64,000 nt of DNA from CAYYYG01 sp964490875 (GCA_964490875.1 CAZBEF010000002.1:1-64000); one strand, 5' to 3'; shown: positions 51,935 to 60,921, counted from the first letter of the stretch. Notes: a model not told the origin generated them from the letters alone. Numbers and translations are program-made.

Positions 51935-52237
51935 ATGAAGACATCAATTCATCCGCAGTATCATGAAAACATAACCGTTACATGCTCCTGTGGAAATAAA
52001 TTCACAACCGGTTCAACAAAACAGAATATCACTGTCGAAGTCTGCTATAAATGCCATCCATTTTATACTGGTGAAACGCGGTTTCTTGATGTAAAAGGAC
52101 GCGTCGACGAATTCCAGAAGAAGATGGAAGTCGCCAAGCAATATCAGGCTACCGTAAAAACACGCAAAAACGACAAAAATAAAGGTAAGAGTGATAGTCG
52201 GGCTAAAACGCTCCGAGAGCTCTTAACCGAAGTCTAA
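51935..52237 (+). CDS. rpmE: 50S ribosomal protein L31
   Basis: The 100-residue protein has the L31 zinc motif (Cys-Ser-Cys near 18-20; Cys-Tyr-Lys-Cys near 37-40), followed by His-Pro-Phe-Tyr-Thr-Gly. A Lys/Arg-rich tail of about 30 residues goes beyond the usual length. TATAAT at 51921-51926 ends 8 nt before the ATG. Confidence 0.93.
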   Translation: MKTSIHPQYHENITVTCSCGNKFTTGSTKQNITVEVCYKCHPFYTGETRFLDVKGRVDEFQKKMEVAKQYQATVKTRKNDKNKGKSDSRAKTLRELLTEV

Positions 52238-52271
52238 TTGCAAAATTCTGTTTGTGTGATATACTTTTAAA

Positions 52272-52355
52272 GTTGTTCACAGAGACTACGGGTTTATCTT
52301 GCCGAAGCTACAGCGAAGGCGGATTTTAAAAATTTTCCTGTACGAGTGAAATACT
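52272..52355 (+). promoter_or_regulatory. rplJ leader, candidate L10-type autoregulatory region
   Basis: TATACT at 52260-52265 predicts a start near 52272 and an 84-nt leader, much longer than most here. It contains agactacgggt and a repeat-like hairpin gccgaagct/agcgaaggc (52300-52320). Ribosomal L10 commonly binds its own leader, but I cannot confirm the known fold. Confidence 0.4.
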
Positions 52356-52892
52356 ATGGCAAACGCTAAAAAACAATCACAACTTCAATCTCTTACTGAG
52401 GCATTAACGTCTTCTTCTAACTTCGCGCTTATTAAACACGAAAAAACAAAGCATACATCGCTTGAAAAGCTGCGCAAAGAATTGAAGAAGAATAATTCTT
52501 CTGTTCAGGTAGTCAAAAACAGTATATTTGAAAAAGCTGTCCGAAAACTCGCTCAGAAAGATAAGACCATGAAACAGTTTGCTTCGTCAGTGTTCCCTTT
52601 AAAAGAAACAACAGCGGTTATTTCGTTTAAATCCGACTGGAGCGGCGGGCTTTCTGCATTTCATAACTACACCGACAAAGAGCAGACGCTTTCATTTAAA
52701 GCAGCTATCTTAGACAGCTCTGTTTATAATGCTTCCGACTTGGTGAAAATCGCAAAGCTTCCATCAAGACCAGAACTTATAGCAAAGGTAATTGGTTCTA
52801 TGAAGAGTCCAATGTATGGCTTGGTATACAACATGAAATTCAATATGCAGAAGTTGGTATATGTCTTAAACGAGAAATCCAAAAAGGGATAA
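52356..52892 (+). CDS. rplJ: 50S ribosomal protein L10
   Basis: The 178-residue protein fits L10: an N-terminal RNA-binding domain (Leu-Arg-Lys-Glu-Leu-Lys-Lys-Asn-Asn near 40-48; Val-Lys-Asn-Ser near 55), a middle domain, Leu-Pro-Ser-Arg-Pro-Glu-Leu near 135 and a C-terminal helix that carries L7/L12. It is followed by rplL after 35 nt, the usual stalk operon. It has no strong Shine-Dalgarno site. Confidence 0.94.
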   Translation: MANAKKQSQLQSLTEALTSSSNFALIKHEKTKHTSLEKLRKELKKNNSSVQVVKNSIFEKAVRKLAQKDKTMKQFASSVFPLKETTAVISFKSDWSGGLSAFHNYTDKEQTLSFKAAILDSSVYNASDLVKIAKLPSRPELIAKVIGSMKSPMYGLVYNMKFNMQKLVYVLNEKSKKG

Positions 52893-52927
52893 TTACAATT
52901 AACCATACCGCAAGGAGGTGTTCATAC

Positions 52928-53317
52928 ATGGCAGAACTTACAGAAAAACTAAATAAAATCGCAACAGAGATTGAAGGATTAAGTGTTATTGAACTTGCAG
53001 ATCTTGCAAAATATCTTGAAGAAAAATTTGGTGTCACAGCAGCTCCTATGGCCGTTGCAGCTCCAGCAGCAGGTGGCGCAGCAGCAGCTCCAGCAGAAGA
53101 AAAAACAACATTTAATGTTGTTCTTACAGCAGCAGGAGAAAATAAACTCGGCGTAATCAAAGCAGTCCGTGAAGTTGTACCTACATTAGGTCTCATGGAA
53201 GCAAAGAAACTCGTCGAAACAGCACCACAGAATGTCTTGTCTGATGTAAAGAAAGACGCAGCCGAAGATGCAAAGAAAAAGCTCGAGGCAGCAGGTGCAA
53301 AAGTTGAGTTGAAATAA
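52928..53317 (+). CDS. rplL: 50S ribosomal protein L7/L12
   Basis: The 129-residue protein has the dimerising N-domain (Ile-Glu-Leu-Ala-Asp-Leu-Ala-Lys-Tyr-Leu), an Ala/Pro hinge (about 40-58), and the C-domain with Lys-Ala-Val-Arg-Glu and Gly-Leu-Met-Glu-Ala-Lys-Lys-Leu-Val-Glu. It recruits translational GTPases. It has a strong Shine-Dalgarno site, aaggaggtg (52912-52920), 7 nt before the ATG, fitting its need for several copies per ribosome. Confidence 0.97.
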   Translation: MAELTEKLNKIATEIEGLSVIELADLAKYLEEKFGVTAAPMAVAAPAAGGAAAAPAEEKTTFNVVLTAAGENKLGVIKAVREVVPTLGLMEAKKLVETAPQNVLSDVKKDAAEDAKKKLEAAGAKVELK

Positions 53318-53335
53318 CCCATTGTTTCATTGTCA

Positions 53336-53388
53336 CATTGTTTCATTGTTAGTGACGACAAAATCGATCTAATAACAATGAAGCAATG
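53336..53388 (+). terminator. Terminator-like hairpin after rplL
   Basis: cattgtttcattgtt (53336-53350) pairs with aacaatgaagcaatg (53374-53388), a 15-bp stem with one G-U pair. A duplicate of the left arm lies at 53320-53333, so two alternative folds compete. A tctttttc run follows near 53402. Confidence 0.55.
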
Positions 53389-53493
53389 GAGCAAGTAAAT
53401 AATCTTTTTCAAACTCCATTCTTCCATGATTACAACTTATATATCGTGTCGGGTTTGTGTCTTGTCATACTTCAAAAAAAATATTAATTTAAG

Positions 53494-53522
53494 TGGACAG
53501 CCTTGCATGGGTATAGTACAAT
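53494..53522 (+). promoter_or_regulatory. Promoter of gyrB
   Basis: TGGACA (53494-53499), 17-nt spacer, TACAAT (53517-53522); predicted start 53529, 2 nt before the ATG at 53531. Confidence 0.65.
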
Positions 53523-53530
53523 AAATCTTT

Positions 53531-55537
53531 ATGGCAAATACTAATAAATCTGATTACGGTGCAGAATCCATCGTAGTATTAGAAGGTTTGGAGCCAGTGC
53601 GCAAGCGCCCCGGCATGTATATCGGAAGTACTTCGCAGACAGGTGTTAACGAATGTCTTCGTGAAATCGTAGATAACTCAGTAGATGAATCGTTAGCCGG
53701 CTTCTGCAAAAATATTCATATCATCATCGAAGAAAATAATTATATGACAGTATTCGATGACGGCCGCGGTATCCCTGTAGACAAAGTGCCAAAATATAAT
53801 GTCTCAGCACTTGAGCTTGTCATGACGAAGCTGCATGCAGGAGGAAAATTTGAGCAAGGTGCATATAAAATTTCTGGAGGTCTTCATGGTGTAGGCGCTT
53901 CTGTTGTAAACGCATTATCTGATCATGTTATTGTAGAAGTACTACAAAATGGGCAATTCTACCGACAGGAGTATAAGCGTGGTATTCCACAGTATGGAGT
54001 AAAAAAAGTTGCCGAATCTGTGCTTAAGTTCCCATTCAAACATGGTACTGCTTATTCATTTCTTCCTGATAAAGAAATTTTCAAAGAAACTATAGAGATT
54101 AACTACAATTCTTTCAAGAAAATGATTAAGGAGCGAGCTTATCTCGTTCCGAATCTTACTTTCAAAGTTCTCAATAAGAAAACTAATGATAAGGTTTCTT
54201 ATTATTTTGATTCCGGAATCATTTCGCTTATAAACGACATGAACCGTGATAAAAAAGTAATACATGAACCTATTTATATTAAGAAGGCAGTCGAAGATAA
54301 AGAGATCGAAGTGGCTATTCAATATAATGATTCCATTACAGAAACCGTTCATTCCTTCGTCAATGTCATCAACACACATGAAGGCGGAACTCATTTAACC
54401 GGATTTAGAATTGCTTTAACGAAATCAATAAATGCATATGCCAAAAAAACTGTCGCTGAAAAAGATCTGCATGAAGCACTTACAGGAGACGATGTAAAAG
54501 AAGGGTTAGCCGCAATCGTGTATGTTAAGATGCCTCAGACTAATTTGCAGTTTGAAGGGCAGACAAAAGGAAAGTTAGGTAATTCTGAAATTCAAACCAT
54601 TGTACAGCAGGCAGTTTCAGAATTTTTAGATACGTATTTTGAAGAAAACCCCAAAGTTGGCCGTGAAATATTAGGGAAAATATTATTAGCACAAAAAGCA
54701 CGACTGGCCGCAAAAGCAGCCAAAGAAGCAGTCTTAAGAAAAGGAGCGCTAGAAGGTGCTACACTGCCAGGTAAACTGGCCGATTGTCAGGAAAAGGATC
54801 CAGCTCTTTCTGAATTATTCTTAGTCGAAGGAGATTCTGCAGGCGGTTCTGCCAAACAGGGCCGGGACCGCAAATTCCAGGCAATTCTTCCGCTTCGGGG
54901 AAAAATTTTGAATACAGAAAAAGCATACTTGGATAAAGTTCTTTCATTTAGAGAAATTAAAGACATGGTTATCGCTCTCGGAATGGGAATCGGCGAGAAT
55001 GTGGATTATGCAAAGCTCCGCTATCATAAAATTGTCATCATGACCGATGCCGATGTAGACGGAGAACATATTAGAACATTGATTTTGACATTCTTCTTCC
55101 GCCATTTGCCGGATATTGTTCAGAAAGGTCATTTATATATCGCCATGCCGCCTCTATACAAAGTTCAGTATGGAAAGACAATTCATTATGTATTTACAGA
55201 AGAAGAAAAGAATAAAGCAGTCCAATCTATAAATATGAAGATTAATGAGAAAGCCGCGAAACGATCGGGAGCTGCCGAAGGTACTCAGGCACAGTCTGAC
55301 GGCGATGCTGTTAGATCTAACGCCATTAATGTGCAACGGTATAAAGGTCTAGGAGAAATGAATCCGGATCAATTATGGGAGACTACCATGAATCCGGAGA
55401 ATAGACTTATGAAACAAGTAAAGATTGATGACGCCGAAGAAGCCGATCATGTATTTACCATGCTTATGGGTGAAGAAGTTCCGCCAAGAAAGAAATTCAT
55501 TGTTACCCATGCAAGAATGGCTAATTTGGATATCTGA
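53531..55537 (+). CDS. gyrB: DNA gyrase subunit B
   Basis: The 668-residue protein has the GHKL ATPase start (Glu-Gly-Leu-Glu-Pro-Val-Arg-Lys-Arg-Pro-Gly-Met-Tyr-Ile-Gly near 18-32), Glu-Ile-Val-Asp-Asn-Ser-Val-Asp-Glu near 45-53, the Toprim Glu-Gly-Asp-Ser-Ala-Gly-Gly near 435, and Asp-Ala-Asp-Val-Asp-Gly near 510. A charged insertion of about 20 residues (about 580-598) precedes Gln-Arg-Tyr-Lys-Gly-Leu-Gly-Glu-Met. It pairs with GyrA to supercoil DNA; gyrA is two genes downstream. Confidence 0.97.
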   Translation: MANTNKSDYGAESIVVLEGLEPVRKRPGMYIGSTSQTGVNECLREIVDNSVDESLAGFCKNIHIIIEENNYMTVFDDGRGIPVDKVPKYNVSALELVMTKLHAGGKFEQGAYKISGGLHGVGASVVNALSDHVIVEVLQNGQFYRQEYKRGIPQYGVKKVAESVLKFPFKHGTAYSFLPDKEIFKETIEINYNSFKKMIKERAYLVPNLTFKVLNKKTNDKVSYYFDSGIISLINDMNRDKKVIHEPIYIKKAVEDKEIEVAIQYNDSITETVHSFVNVINTHEGGTHLTGFRIALTKSINAYAKKTVAEKDLHEALTGDDVKEGLAAIVYVKMPQTNLQFEGQTKGKLGNSEIQTIVQQAVSEFLDTYFEENPKVGREILGKILLAQKARLAAKAAKEAVLRKGALEGATLPGKLADCQEKDPALSELFLVEGDSAGGSAKQGRDRKFQAILPLRGKILNTEKAYLDKVLSFREIKDMVIALGMGIGENVDYAKLRYHKIVIMTDADVDGEHIRTLILTFFFRHLPDIVQKGHLYIAMPPLYKVQYGKTIHYVFTEEEKNKAVQSINMKINEKAAKRSGAAEGTQAQSDGDAVRSNAINVQRYKGLGEMNPDQLWETTMNPENRLMKQVKIDDAEEADHVFTMLMGEEVPPRKKFIVTHARMANLDI

Positions 55538-55542
55538 TAACC

Positions 55543-55602
55543 TGTCATCCTGAACGAAGTGAAGGATCCAGCTGGATTCTTCGCTAATCGCTCAGAATGA
55601 CA
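55543..55602. repeat. Palindromic repeat, family A copy 2
   Basis: 60-nt element tgtcatcctgaac...cagaatgaca with the inner palindrome aaggatccag/ctggattctt. It is the compact form of the 99-nt element at 2209-2307. It lies between gyrB and ppa. Confidence 0.8.
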
Positions 55603-55624
55603 CTGTTAAAAATTTAAAATATAT

Positions 55625-56137
55625 ATGGACATCTCAAAACTTTCCGCAGGAAAAAATCCTCCGCAAGAAGTTACTGTTATTGTTGAAATTCCACAGGGAT
55701 CTGCAGTCAAATACGAACTCGATAAAGAATCCGGCGTTATTATGGTAGACCGCTTTGCATTTACCACCATGGTGTACCCATTCAATTATGGATTCATCCC
55801 AAATACTCATGCCGAAGATGGTGATCCGGTTGATGTATTAGTATTATCGACCTATCCTGTTCTTCCCGGCTGCGGCATTAATGTCCGGCCGATTGGAATG
55901 CTTGAAATGGAAGATGAAGAAGGAATTGATACAAAAATTTTAGCCGTCCCAACAGAAAAAGTGGACCCATTTGTTGCTCATATAAAAGATATTTCCGATG
56001 TTGATGAAATTACCAAGAAAAAAATTCAGCATTTCTTTAATCATTACAAAGAACTAGAAAAAGGGAAATGGGTTAAAACTCGCGACTTTTTAGGAAAAGA
56101 AAAAGCATACGAATCTATTAAAAATGGAATGAAATAA
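55625..56137 (+). CDS. ppa: Inorganic pyrophosphatase
   Basis: The 170-residue family I enzyme splits pyrophosphate using Mg. The signature Asp-Gly-Asp-Pro-Val-Asp-Val-Leu-Val is at about 66-74, with Tyr-Pro-Phe-Asn-Tyr-Gly-Phe-Ile-Pro before it and Lys-Asp-Ile-Ser-Asp-Val near 122. It stands between gyrB and gyrA, 1 nt from gyrA, so it is probably co-transcribed with gyrA. Confidence 0.96.
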   Translation: MDISKLSAGKNPPQEVTVIVEIPQGSAVKYELDKESGVIMVDRFAFTTMVYPFNYGFIPNTHAEDGDPVDVLVLSTYPVLPGCGINVRPIGMLEMEDEEGIDTKILAVPTEKVDPFVAHIKDISDVDEITKKKIQHFFNHYKELEKGKWVKTRDFLGKEKAYESIKNGMK

Positions 56138-56138
56138 A

Positions 56139-58715
56139 ATGGCAAATCAACTACAAGCAGCAGAAATCGTTACAGAAATGAAGCGTGCGTACTTAGATTA
56201 CGCAATGTCTGTTATCGTATCCCGCGCACTACCGGATGTTCGTGACGGACTGAAACCGGTGCACAGACGTATTCTGTATGCTATGTATAAAATGGGCCTC
56301 ACATCGAGCGCTCGTTTCTCCAAATCAGCAAAAATAGTCGGAGAAGTACTCGGAAAATATCATCCGCATGGAGATTCTCCCGTATATGAAGCTCTTGTTC
56401 GTATGGCGCAGGATTTTACTATGCGCTATCCGCTCATTAAAGGCCAGGGAAACTTTGGATCTATTGACGGAGATCCTGCAGCCCACATGCGGTATACCGA
56501 AGCAAAACTCACCAAGATTGCCGAAGAACTGCTGGTAGATCTGGAGAAAGAAACTGTTGATTTCGTCGATAATTTCGATGGAAGTTTGGACGAACCGTCT
56601 TATTTGCCTGGTAAACTGCCTAATCTTTTGCTCATGGGCGCCGAAGGTATCGCCGTTGGTATGGCCACCAAAATTCCTCCTCATAATCTAACAGAGATAA
56701 TCGATGCGTTAACATTCATGATCGATAAAGGTAAGTTAAATAAGGATTTTAAAACTGCAGAAAAAGATGTGAAAGTTGAACAAGCTGAAAAAATCAGCAC
56801 CGATGATGTATCTGTTGAATCGGCTATTGCAATTGATCCGATTGTTCGTGTCCGCGCACGGGAATTGATTTATGACGTGACAGGTGATGATCTGCTTGAA
56901 TTTATCAAAGGCCCGGATTTCCCAACCGCCGGCGTTATATATGGAGCTGCCGATATTAAACAAGTATATGCAACCGGACGAGGAAAAATTATGGTCCGCG
57001 GCGTGTGTAACGAAGAAGATATGGGCAAGGGGAAAATTGCCATCGTTGTTTCACAACTTCCATATCAGGTAAATAAAGCAAACTTAGTAGAAAAAATAGC
57101 AACACTAGCTGTCAATAAAAAGATTGTCGGTATTTCTGATTTGCGAGATGAATCTGATAGACATGGAATCCGCATCGTTATTGAATTAAAAAGAGATGCC
57201 TCATACAAAAAAGTTCTGAATAATCTTTTCAAATATACAGAACTTCAGACAAGCTTTCCGGTAAATATGGTTGCTCTAGTCGATGGTGTTCCACAAACAC
57301 TTTCTTTGAAATCAATTCTTGAACATTACTTGTATCATCGAATCGATGTCATCACTAAACGATCAGAGTATGAACTGAAACAGGCAAAACACAGAGCACA
57401 TATTTTGGAAGGATATTTGATTGCATTAGATCATATTGATGAAGTAATTCAGATAATCCGAAAAGCACAAATCGAAGCCGAAGCCAAACAAAAGCTTATG
57501 TCCAAATTCAAATTGAGTGATATTCAAGCTCAGGCAATTTTGGATATGCAGTTGAAACGGCTGACCGGACTAGAACGGGAAAAGATTGAAGATGAATTAA
57601 AGATGCTGAGAGAGACAATTGCATACCTCGAAGCACTTTTGAAAGATATTTTCAAAAAGCTGAAAGTTGTGAAGGATGAACTTTTGTACATTAAACAGAA
57701 ATATGGCGACGAACGGAAAACAAAAGTCATTAAAGCCAGACCAGGTGAAATAAGCGATGAACAACTTATTGAAAATAAAGAAGTTATTGTAGTCCTGACA
57801 AAAGAAGGTTATATAAAACAGATTCCTCGTGAAACATTCAAAGTCCAAAACAGAGGCGGAAAAGGCGTTACTGGTATAGAGACTAAAGAAACAGACAATG
57901 TGTACTATATTACAACAGCCATGAGCCACGATTATATGCTGTTCTTCACTAATCAGGGAAGAGTATTCCAGACTCGTGTGTGGGATGTCCCGCTTGGTTC
58001 ACGAACTTCAAAGGGAAAAGCTATTGTTAACCTATTAAATATAAGGCCAGATGAAAAGGTGACATCAGTACTCAGTTACGATAATTCAATCATGGAAAAG
58101 GCAGAAACAACTTTTATTCTGATGGTCACTAAAAAAGGAATCGTGAAAAAAACATCTTTTGCTGATTATGTAAATATTCGCGCCAACGGAATTATTGCCA
58201 TAAAACTTGAAGCCAATGATGAACTTAACTGGGTAAACATCACAAATGGAAGTTTACATAGTATCTTAATATCAAAAGATGGTAAAGCCATTGTATTCAA
58301 AGAGGGCGAAGTACGGCCCACCGGAAGAGCTTCGATGGGAGTAAAAGGTTTGGAACTGGAAGATACCGATGAAGTAGTGAGTGCTGATGTATTTGACTCA
58401 AAAGAATTCAAAAAAGAAATAATAGTAATCAGCGAAAAAGGAATCGGTAAAAAAACGCCGCTGTCTCTCTTCCGAGGACAACATAGAGGCGGTAAAGGAG
58501 TTAAAGTTGCGTCAGTTGATAATAAAACAGGAAAAATTGCATTTGTCCGCATTATCCAACCCGAAGATACAACTGTTATTATTACGAGTGCTCAAGGGCA
58601 TGTAGTAAAGATTCCCCTTGAATCTATCCGATCATTGTCTCGGCAGGCGAAAGGTGTCATTCTGATGCGCTTTTCTGCAGGATCCGACAAGGTCGTGAGT
58701 GCAACATTTGTATAA
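56139..58715 (+). CDS. gyrA: DNA gyrase subunit A
   Basis: The 858-residue protein has the catalytic Tyr119 in Met-Arg-Tyr-Thr-Glu, the quinolone-site region His-Pro-His-Gly-Asp-Ser-Pro-Val-Tyr-Glu at 75-84, and a six-bladed C-terminal pinwheel from about 545. The GyrA-box reads Gln-Asn-Arg-Gly-Gly-Lys-Gly, keeping its key residues, which marks gyrase rather than ParC. A charged insert of about 40 residues lies near 200-235. It starts 1 nt after the ppa stop. Confidence 0.97.
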   Translation: MANQLQAAEIVTEMKRAYLDYAMSVIVSRALPDVRDGLKPVHRRILYAMYKMGLTSSARFSKSAKIVGEVLGKYHPHGDSPVYEALVRMAQDFTMRYPLIKGQGNFGSIDGDPAAHMRYTEAKLTKIAEELLVDLEKETVDFVDNFDGSLDEPSYLPGKLPNLLLMGAEGIAVGMATKIPPHNLTEIIDALTFMIDKGKLNKDFKTAEKDVKVEQAEKISTDDVSVESAIAIDPIVRVRARELIYDVTGDDLLEFIKGPDFPTAGVIYGAADIKQVYATGRGKIMVRGVCNEEDMGKGKIAIVVSQLPYQVNKANLVEKIATLAVNKKIVGISDLRDESDRHGIRIVIELKRDASYKKVLNNLFKYTELQTSFPVNMVALVDGVPQTLSLKSILEHYLYHRIDVITKRSEYELKQAKHRAHILEGYLIALDHIDEVIQIIRKAQIEAEAKQKLMSKFKLSDIQAQAILDMQLKRLTGLEREKIEDELKMLRETIAYLEALLKDIFKKLKVVKDELLYIKQKYGDERKTKVIKARPGEISDEQLIENKEVIVVLTKEGYIKQIPRETFKVQNRGGKGVTGIETKETDNVYYITTAMSHDYMLFFTNQGRVFQTRVWDVPLGSRTSKGKAIVNLLNIRPDEKVTSVLSYDNSIMEKAETTFILMVTKKGIVKKTSFADYVNIRANGIIAIKLEANDELNWVNITNGSLHSILISKDGKAIVFKEGEVRPTGRASMGVKGLELEDTDEVVSADVFDSKEFKKEIIVISEKGIGKKTPLSLFRGQHRGGKGVKVASVDNKTGKIAFVRIIQPEDTTVIITSAQGHVVKIPLESIRSLSRQAKGVILMRFSAGSDKVVSATFV

Positions 58716-58820
58716 TAACTTAAGACGATAGACTATAGACGACAGATACTATACTTCTGTGTTCTTTCGTTCAAAAATCTACCACACATTTCTGTAGATG
58801 TGCTATAATGATACTGCGTT

Positions 58821-59693
58821 ATGAAAATACCTGGGTCAGACATTGCCCAAGATATTGAAGAAGTACTAAAGAAAGAAGTAGCAAAGGTCAAAAAGGCTGG
58901 AAAAACTCCCCACCTAATAACTATTCTTATTGGCGAATCTCCCGAACAACTTTCATTTGTCCGTATAAAAAAACGAGTAGCAGAACGATTAGGCATTGAA
59001 TTCGAATTTATTCATTTAAAACGGCCTCCAATCTTCGAAAAATTCGCAAAACTTCTGAAAACATATTCCCATGATCCAAAAGTAACCGGACTTATTATTC
59101 AGCAGCCGCTGCCTTCGCAGCTTGATACTGATAGTATCTTTAAATTTATTCCCCCTGAAAAAGAAATTGAATGCCACACTTTGAAATCGCATTTTTGCCC
59201 TCCACTCGGTCTTGCAGTTCTCACCGTATTAAAATATATCCTTCTTAAACAACCCGCAGCGGAGAAAACTATAATCGACAAAGCAAAAGATGCAAGTTTT
59301 TTCAAAACACATTTAAAACATAAAAAAATCGTATTAGTAGGAAGGGGAATAACAGGGGGAAAGCCAATCGGCAAAGCGCTTTCCATGTTTAAGATAAATT
59401 ACATTAATACTAATTCTCAAACACACGATGTAGACCAATATTATAAAGACGCAGACATAATTATTTCTGCAACAGGAAAAAAAATAATTAATGAAAATAA
59501 TATAAAACCAGGCGTTATTCTTATCACAGCCGGACTGAGGCATGAAAACGGCAAACTAAAAGGCGATTACGATGAACATGCAATAAGCTCATTAGCCTCT
59601 TACTATACTCCAACTCCCGGCGGTGTAGGCCCCCTGGATGTTCTGTACCTCTATAAAAACCTCATCGATGCCACAAAACTTCAGTTAAAATAA
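58821..59693 (+). CDS. folD: FolD bifunctional folate enzyme, divergent active site
   Basis: The 290-residue protein matches methylenetetrahydrofolate dehydrogenase/cyclohydrolase: Ser-Phe-Val-Arg-Ile-Lys-Lys with the catalytic Lys, Gln-Gln-Pro-Leu-Pro near 95, Val-Gly-Arg-Gly near 174 for NAD(P), and Thr-Pro-Gly-Gly-Val-Gly-Pro near 265. The family motif Asp-Val-Asp-Gly after Pro-Glu-Lys is Glu-Ile-Glu-Cys here, and the following His-Pro region is altered. Activity may be changed. TATAAT at 58804-58809 gives a 5-nt leader. Confidence 0.88.
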   Translation: MKIPGSDIAQDIEEVLKKEVAKVKKAGKTPHLITILIGESPEQLSFVRIKKRVAERLGIEFEFIHLKRPPIFEKFAKLLKTYSHDPKVTGLIIQQPLPSQLDTDSIFKFIPPEKEIECHTLKSHFCPPLGLAVLTVLKYILLKQPAAEKTIIDKAKDASFFKTHLKHKKIVLVGRGITGGKPIGKALSMFKINYINTNSQTHDVDQYYKDADIIISATGKKIINENNIKPGVILITAGLRHENGKLKGDYDEHAISSLASYYTPTPGGVGPLDVLYLYKNLIDATKLQLK

Positions 59694-59728
59694 AATAGCA
59701 TAAACTAATATATAGATATTATTATATA

Positions 59729-59916
59729 ATCTGGCAGATGTCGTGAGGTAGGTCGTAGATCCCGCAAAGCGGGAGCTCCCATCAGCGCGCAATGACCGCT
59801 AAGGTTGCAGTCCAACTATGGAAGAATACGAGACATTACCATTTCAGGCTGCCACCTATAGAGCATTACTCAAATGAGCACTGATGGGAAAATACGAACG
59901 ACAGTGTCTGCCAGAT
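59729..59916 (+). ncRNA. Structured RNA of about 188 nt, class unassigned (6S-like size)
   Basis: Both ends pair: atctggcaga (59729-59738) with tctgccagat (59907-59916), continued by tgtcgt (59739-59744) with acgaca (59898-59903). Inside are cccgc/gcggg (59761-59773) and cccatcag (59778-59785) with ctgatggg (59881-59888), then a branched tip. TATTAT at 59717-59722 puts a predicted transcription start exactly at 59729. Length and a closed rod with an open middle fit 6S RNA, but I see no diagnostic sequence; a cis-regulator of miaA is the alternative. SRP RNA, RNase P and tmRNA signatures are absent. Confidence 0.7.
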
Positions 59917-59923
59917 TTAGAAT

Positions 59924-60880
59924 ATGAAAATACCTATTATCACCGGTCAAACTGCAACAGGAAAAACATCCTACGCACTTAACCTTGCCCAACAACTCAA
60001 CGGCGAACTCGTAAACTGCGACTCACGACAGATATACACACGTTTAGACATAATCACCGGCAAGGACCTATCAAACAAAACCTTTCACCCTGTTCAAAAA
60101 AGTGGCATATTCCAAATTGGATACTATGAGTTATCTACAGATAACCAAAAACCCATAAAAATCTGGTTGTATGACATTGTTGATCCAAAAGAATACTTTT
60201 CATCATTCGAATACCAAATCTGTGCTTTAGAAACCATCAAAGATATCATTTCACGAGGCAAAACACCAATACTTGTCGGCGGCACATATTTCTACCTTAA
60301 ACACCTGTTGTATGAAGTTCAGACCGAAAACATTCAACCAAACTGGACCTTGCGGACCGAACTCTCACAAAAAACCGTACAACAATTACAAACTATTCTT
60401 AAATCACGAGCTCCGGATTTCTTCAAATCACTTAACCAGAGCGAACAAAACAATCCGCAACGACTCATCCGCAAAATTGAATTACTAGACGAAGGACTAC
60501 TCGAAAATCAGAACAGTAACCATTCGATAATTCTGCCGGAAAAATTAAAAAAAATAGGAATTAATACTCATGTAGAAATTCAGTTAATAGGATTGGCATA
60601 TCAATCAAAAGACAACTTACATGCGAATATTGAAAGCAGAGTAGAGAAGCGCATACAAGATGGAGCGATTCAAGAAGTAGAACAACTTTTAAAAAATGGA
60701 TATACCGAAAACGACCCAGGCCTCCGTACAATAGGCTATCAACAAGTAATTGCTTTCTTAAAAAACATAATGACAAAAGAAGCCGCCTTGCAAGAATGGT
60801 TAACAAAAGAAAAACAATATGCAAAAAGGCAGTATACTTTCATGAAAAAAGACCCAAATATCACATGGAAATTTATCTAA
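59924..60880 (+). CDS. miaA: tRNA dimethylallyltransferase
   Basis: The 318-residue enzyme prenylates A37 of tRNAs reading UNN codons. The P-loop Gly-Gln-Thr-Ala-Thr-Gly-Lys-Thr is at 8-15, Cys-Asp-Ser-Arg-Gln-Ile-Tyr near 34-40, and Val-Gly-Gly-Thr-Tyr-Phe-Tyr near 117. Lys-Arg-Gln-Tyr-Thr-Phe near 305 is in the usual C-terminal tRNA contact. It starts 8 nt after the structured RNA ends. Confidence 0.95.
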   Translation: MKIPIITGQTATGKTSYALNLAQQLNGELVNCDSRQIYTRLDIITGKDLSNKTFHPVQKSGIFQIGYYELSTDNQKPIKIWLYDIVDPKEYFSSFEYQICALETIKDIISRGKTPILVGGTYFYLKHLLYEVQTENIQPNWTLRTELSQKTVQQLQTILKSRAPDFFKSLNQSEQNNPQRLIRKIELLDEGLLENQNSNHSIILPEKLKKIGINTHVEIQLIGLAYQSKDNLHANIESRVEKRIQDGAIQEVEQLLKNGYTENDPGLRTIGYQQVIAFLKNIMTKEAALQEWLTKEKQYAKRQYTFMKKDPNITWKFI

Positions 60881-60886
60881 TTCGGC

Positions 60887-60915
60887 TTGACTTTTAGGCC
60901 AAATTATCAAATAAT
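60887..60915 (+). promoter_or_regulatory. Promoter of the 60922 gene
   Basis: TTGACT (60887-60892), 17-nt spacer, AATAAT (60910-60915); predicted start at 60922, which is the A of the ATG. Confidence 0.55.
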
Positions 60916-60921
60916 GGTAAC

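Noticed and set aside
52840..53427. 195-aa minus-strand ORF opposite rplL
   Set aside because: It mirrors the Ala-rich hinge and C-domain codons of rplL and has no signal of its own.
59729..59916. SRP RNA, RNase P RNA or tmRNA as identity of the folD-miaA RNA
   Set aside because: The SRP apical GGAA/AGCA motif, the RNase P conserved core and the tmRNA tag ORF with tRNA-like ends are all absent.
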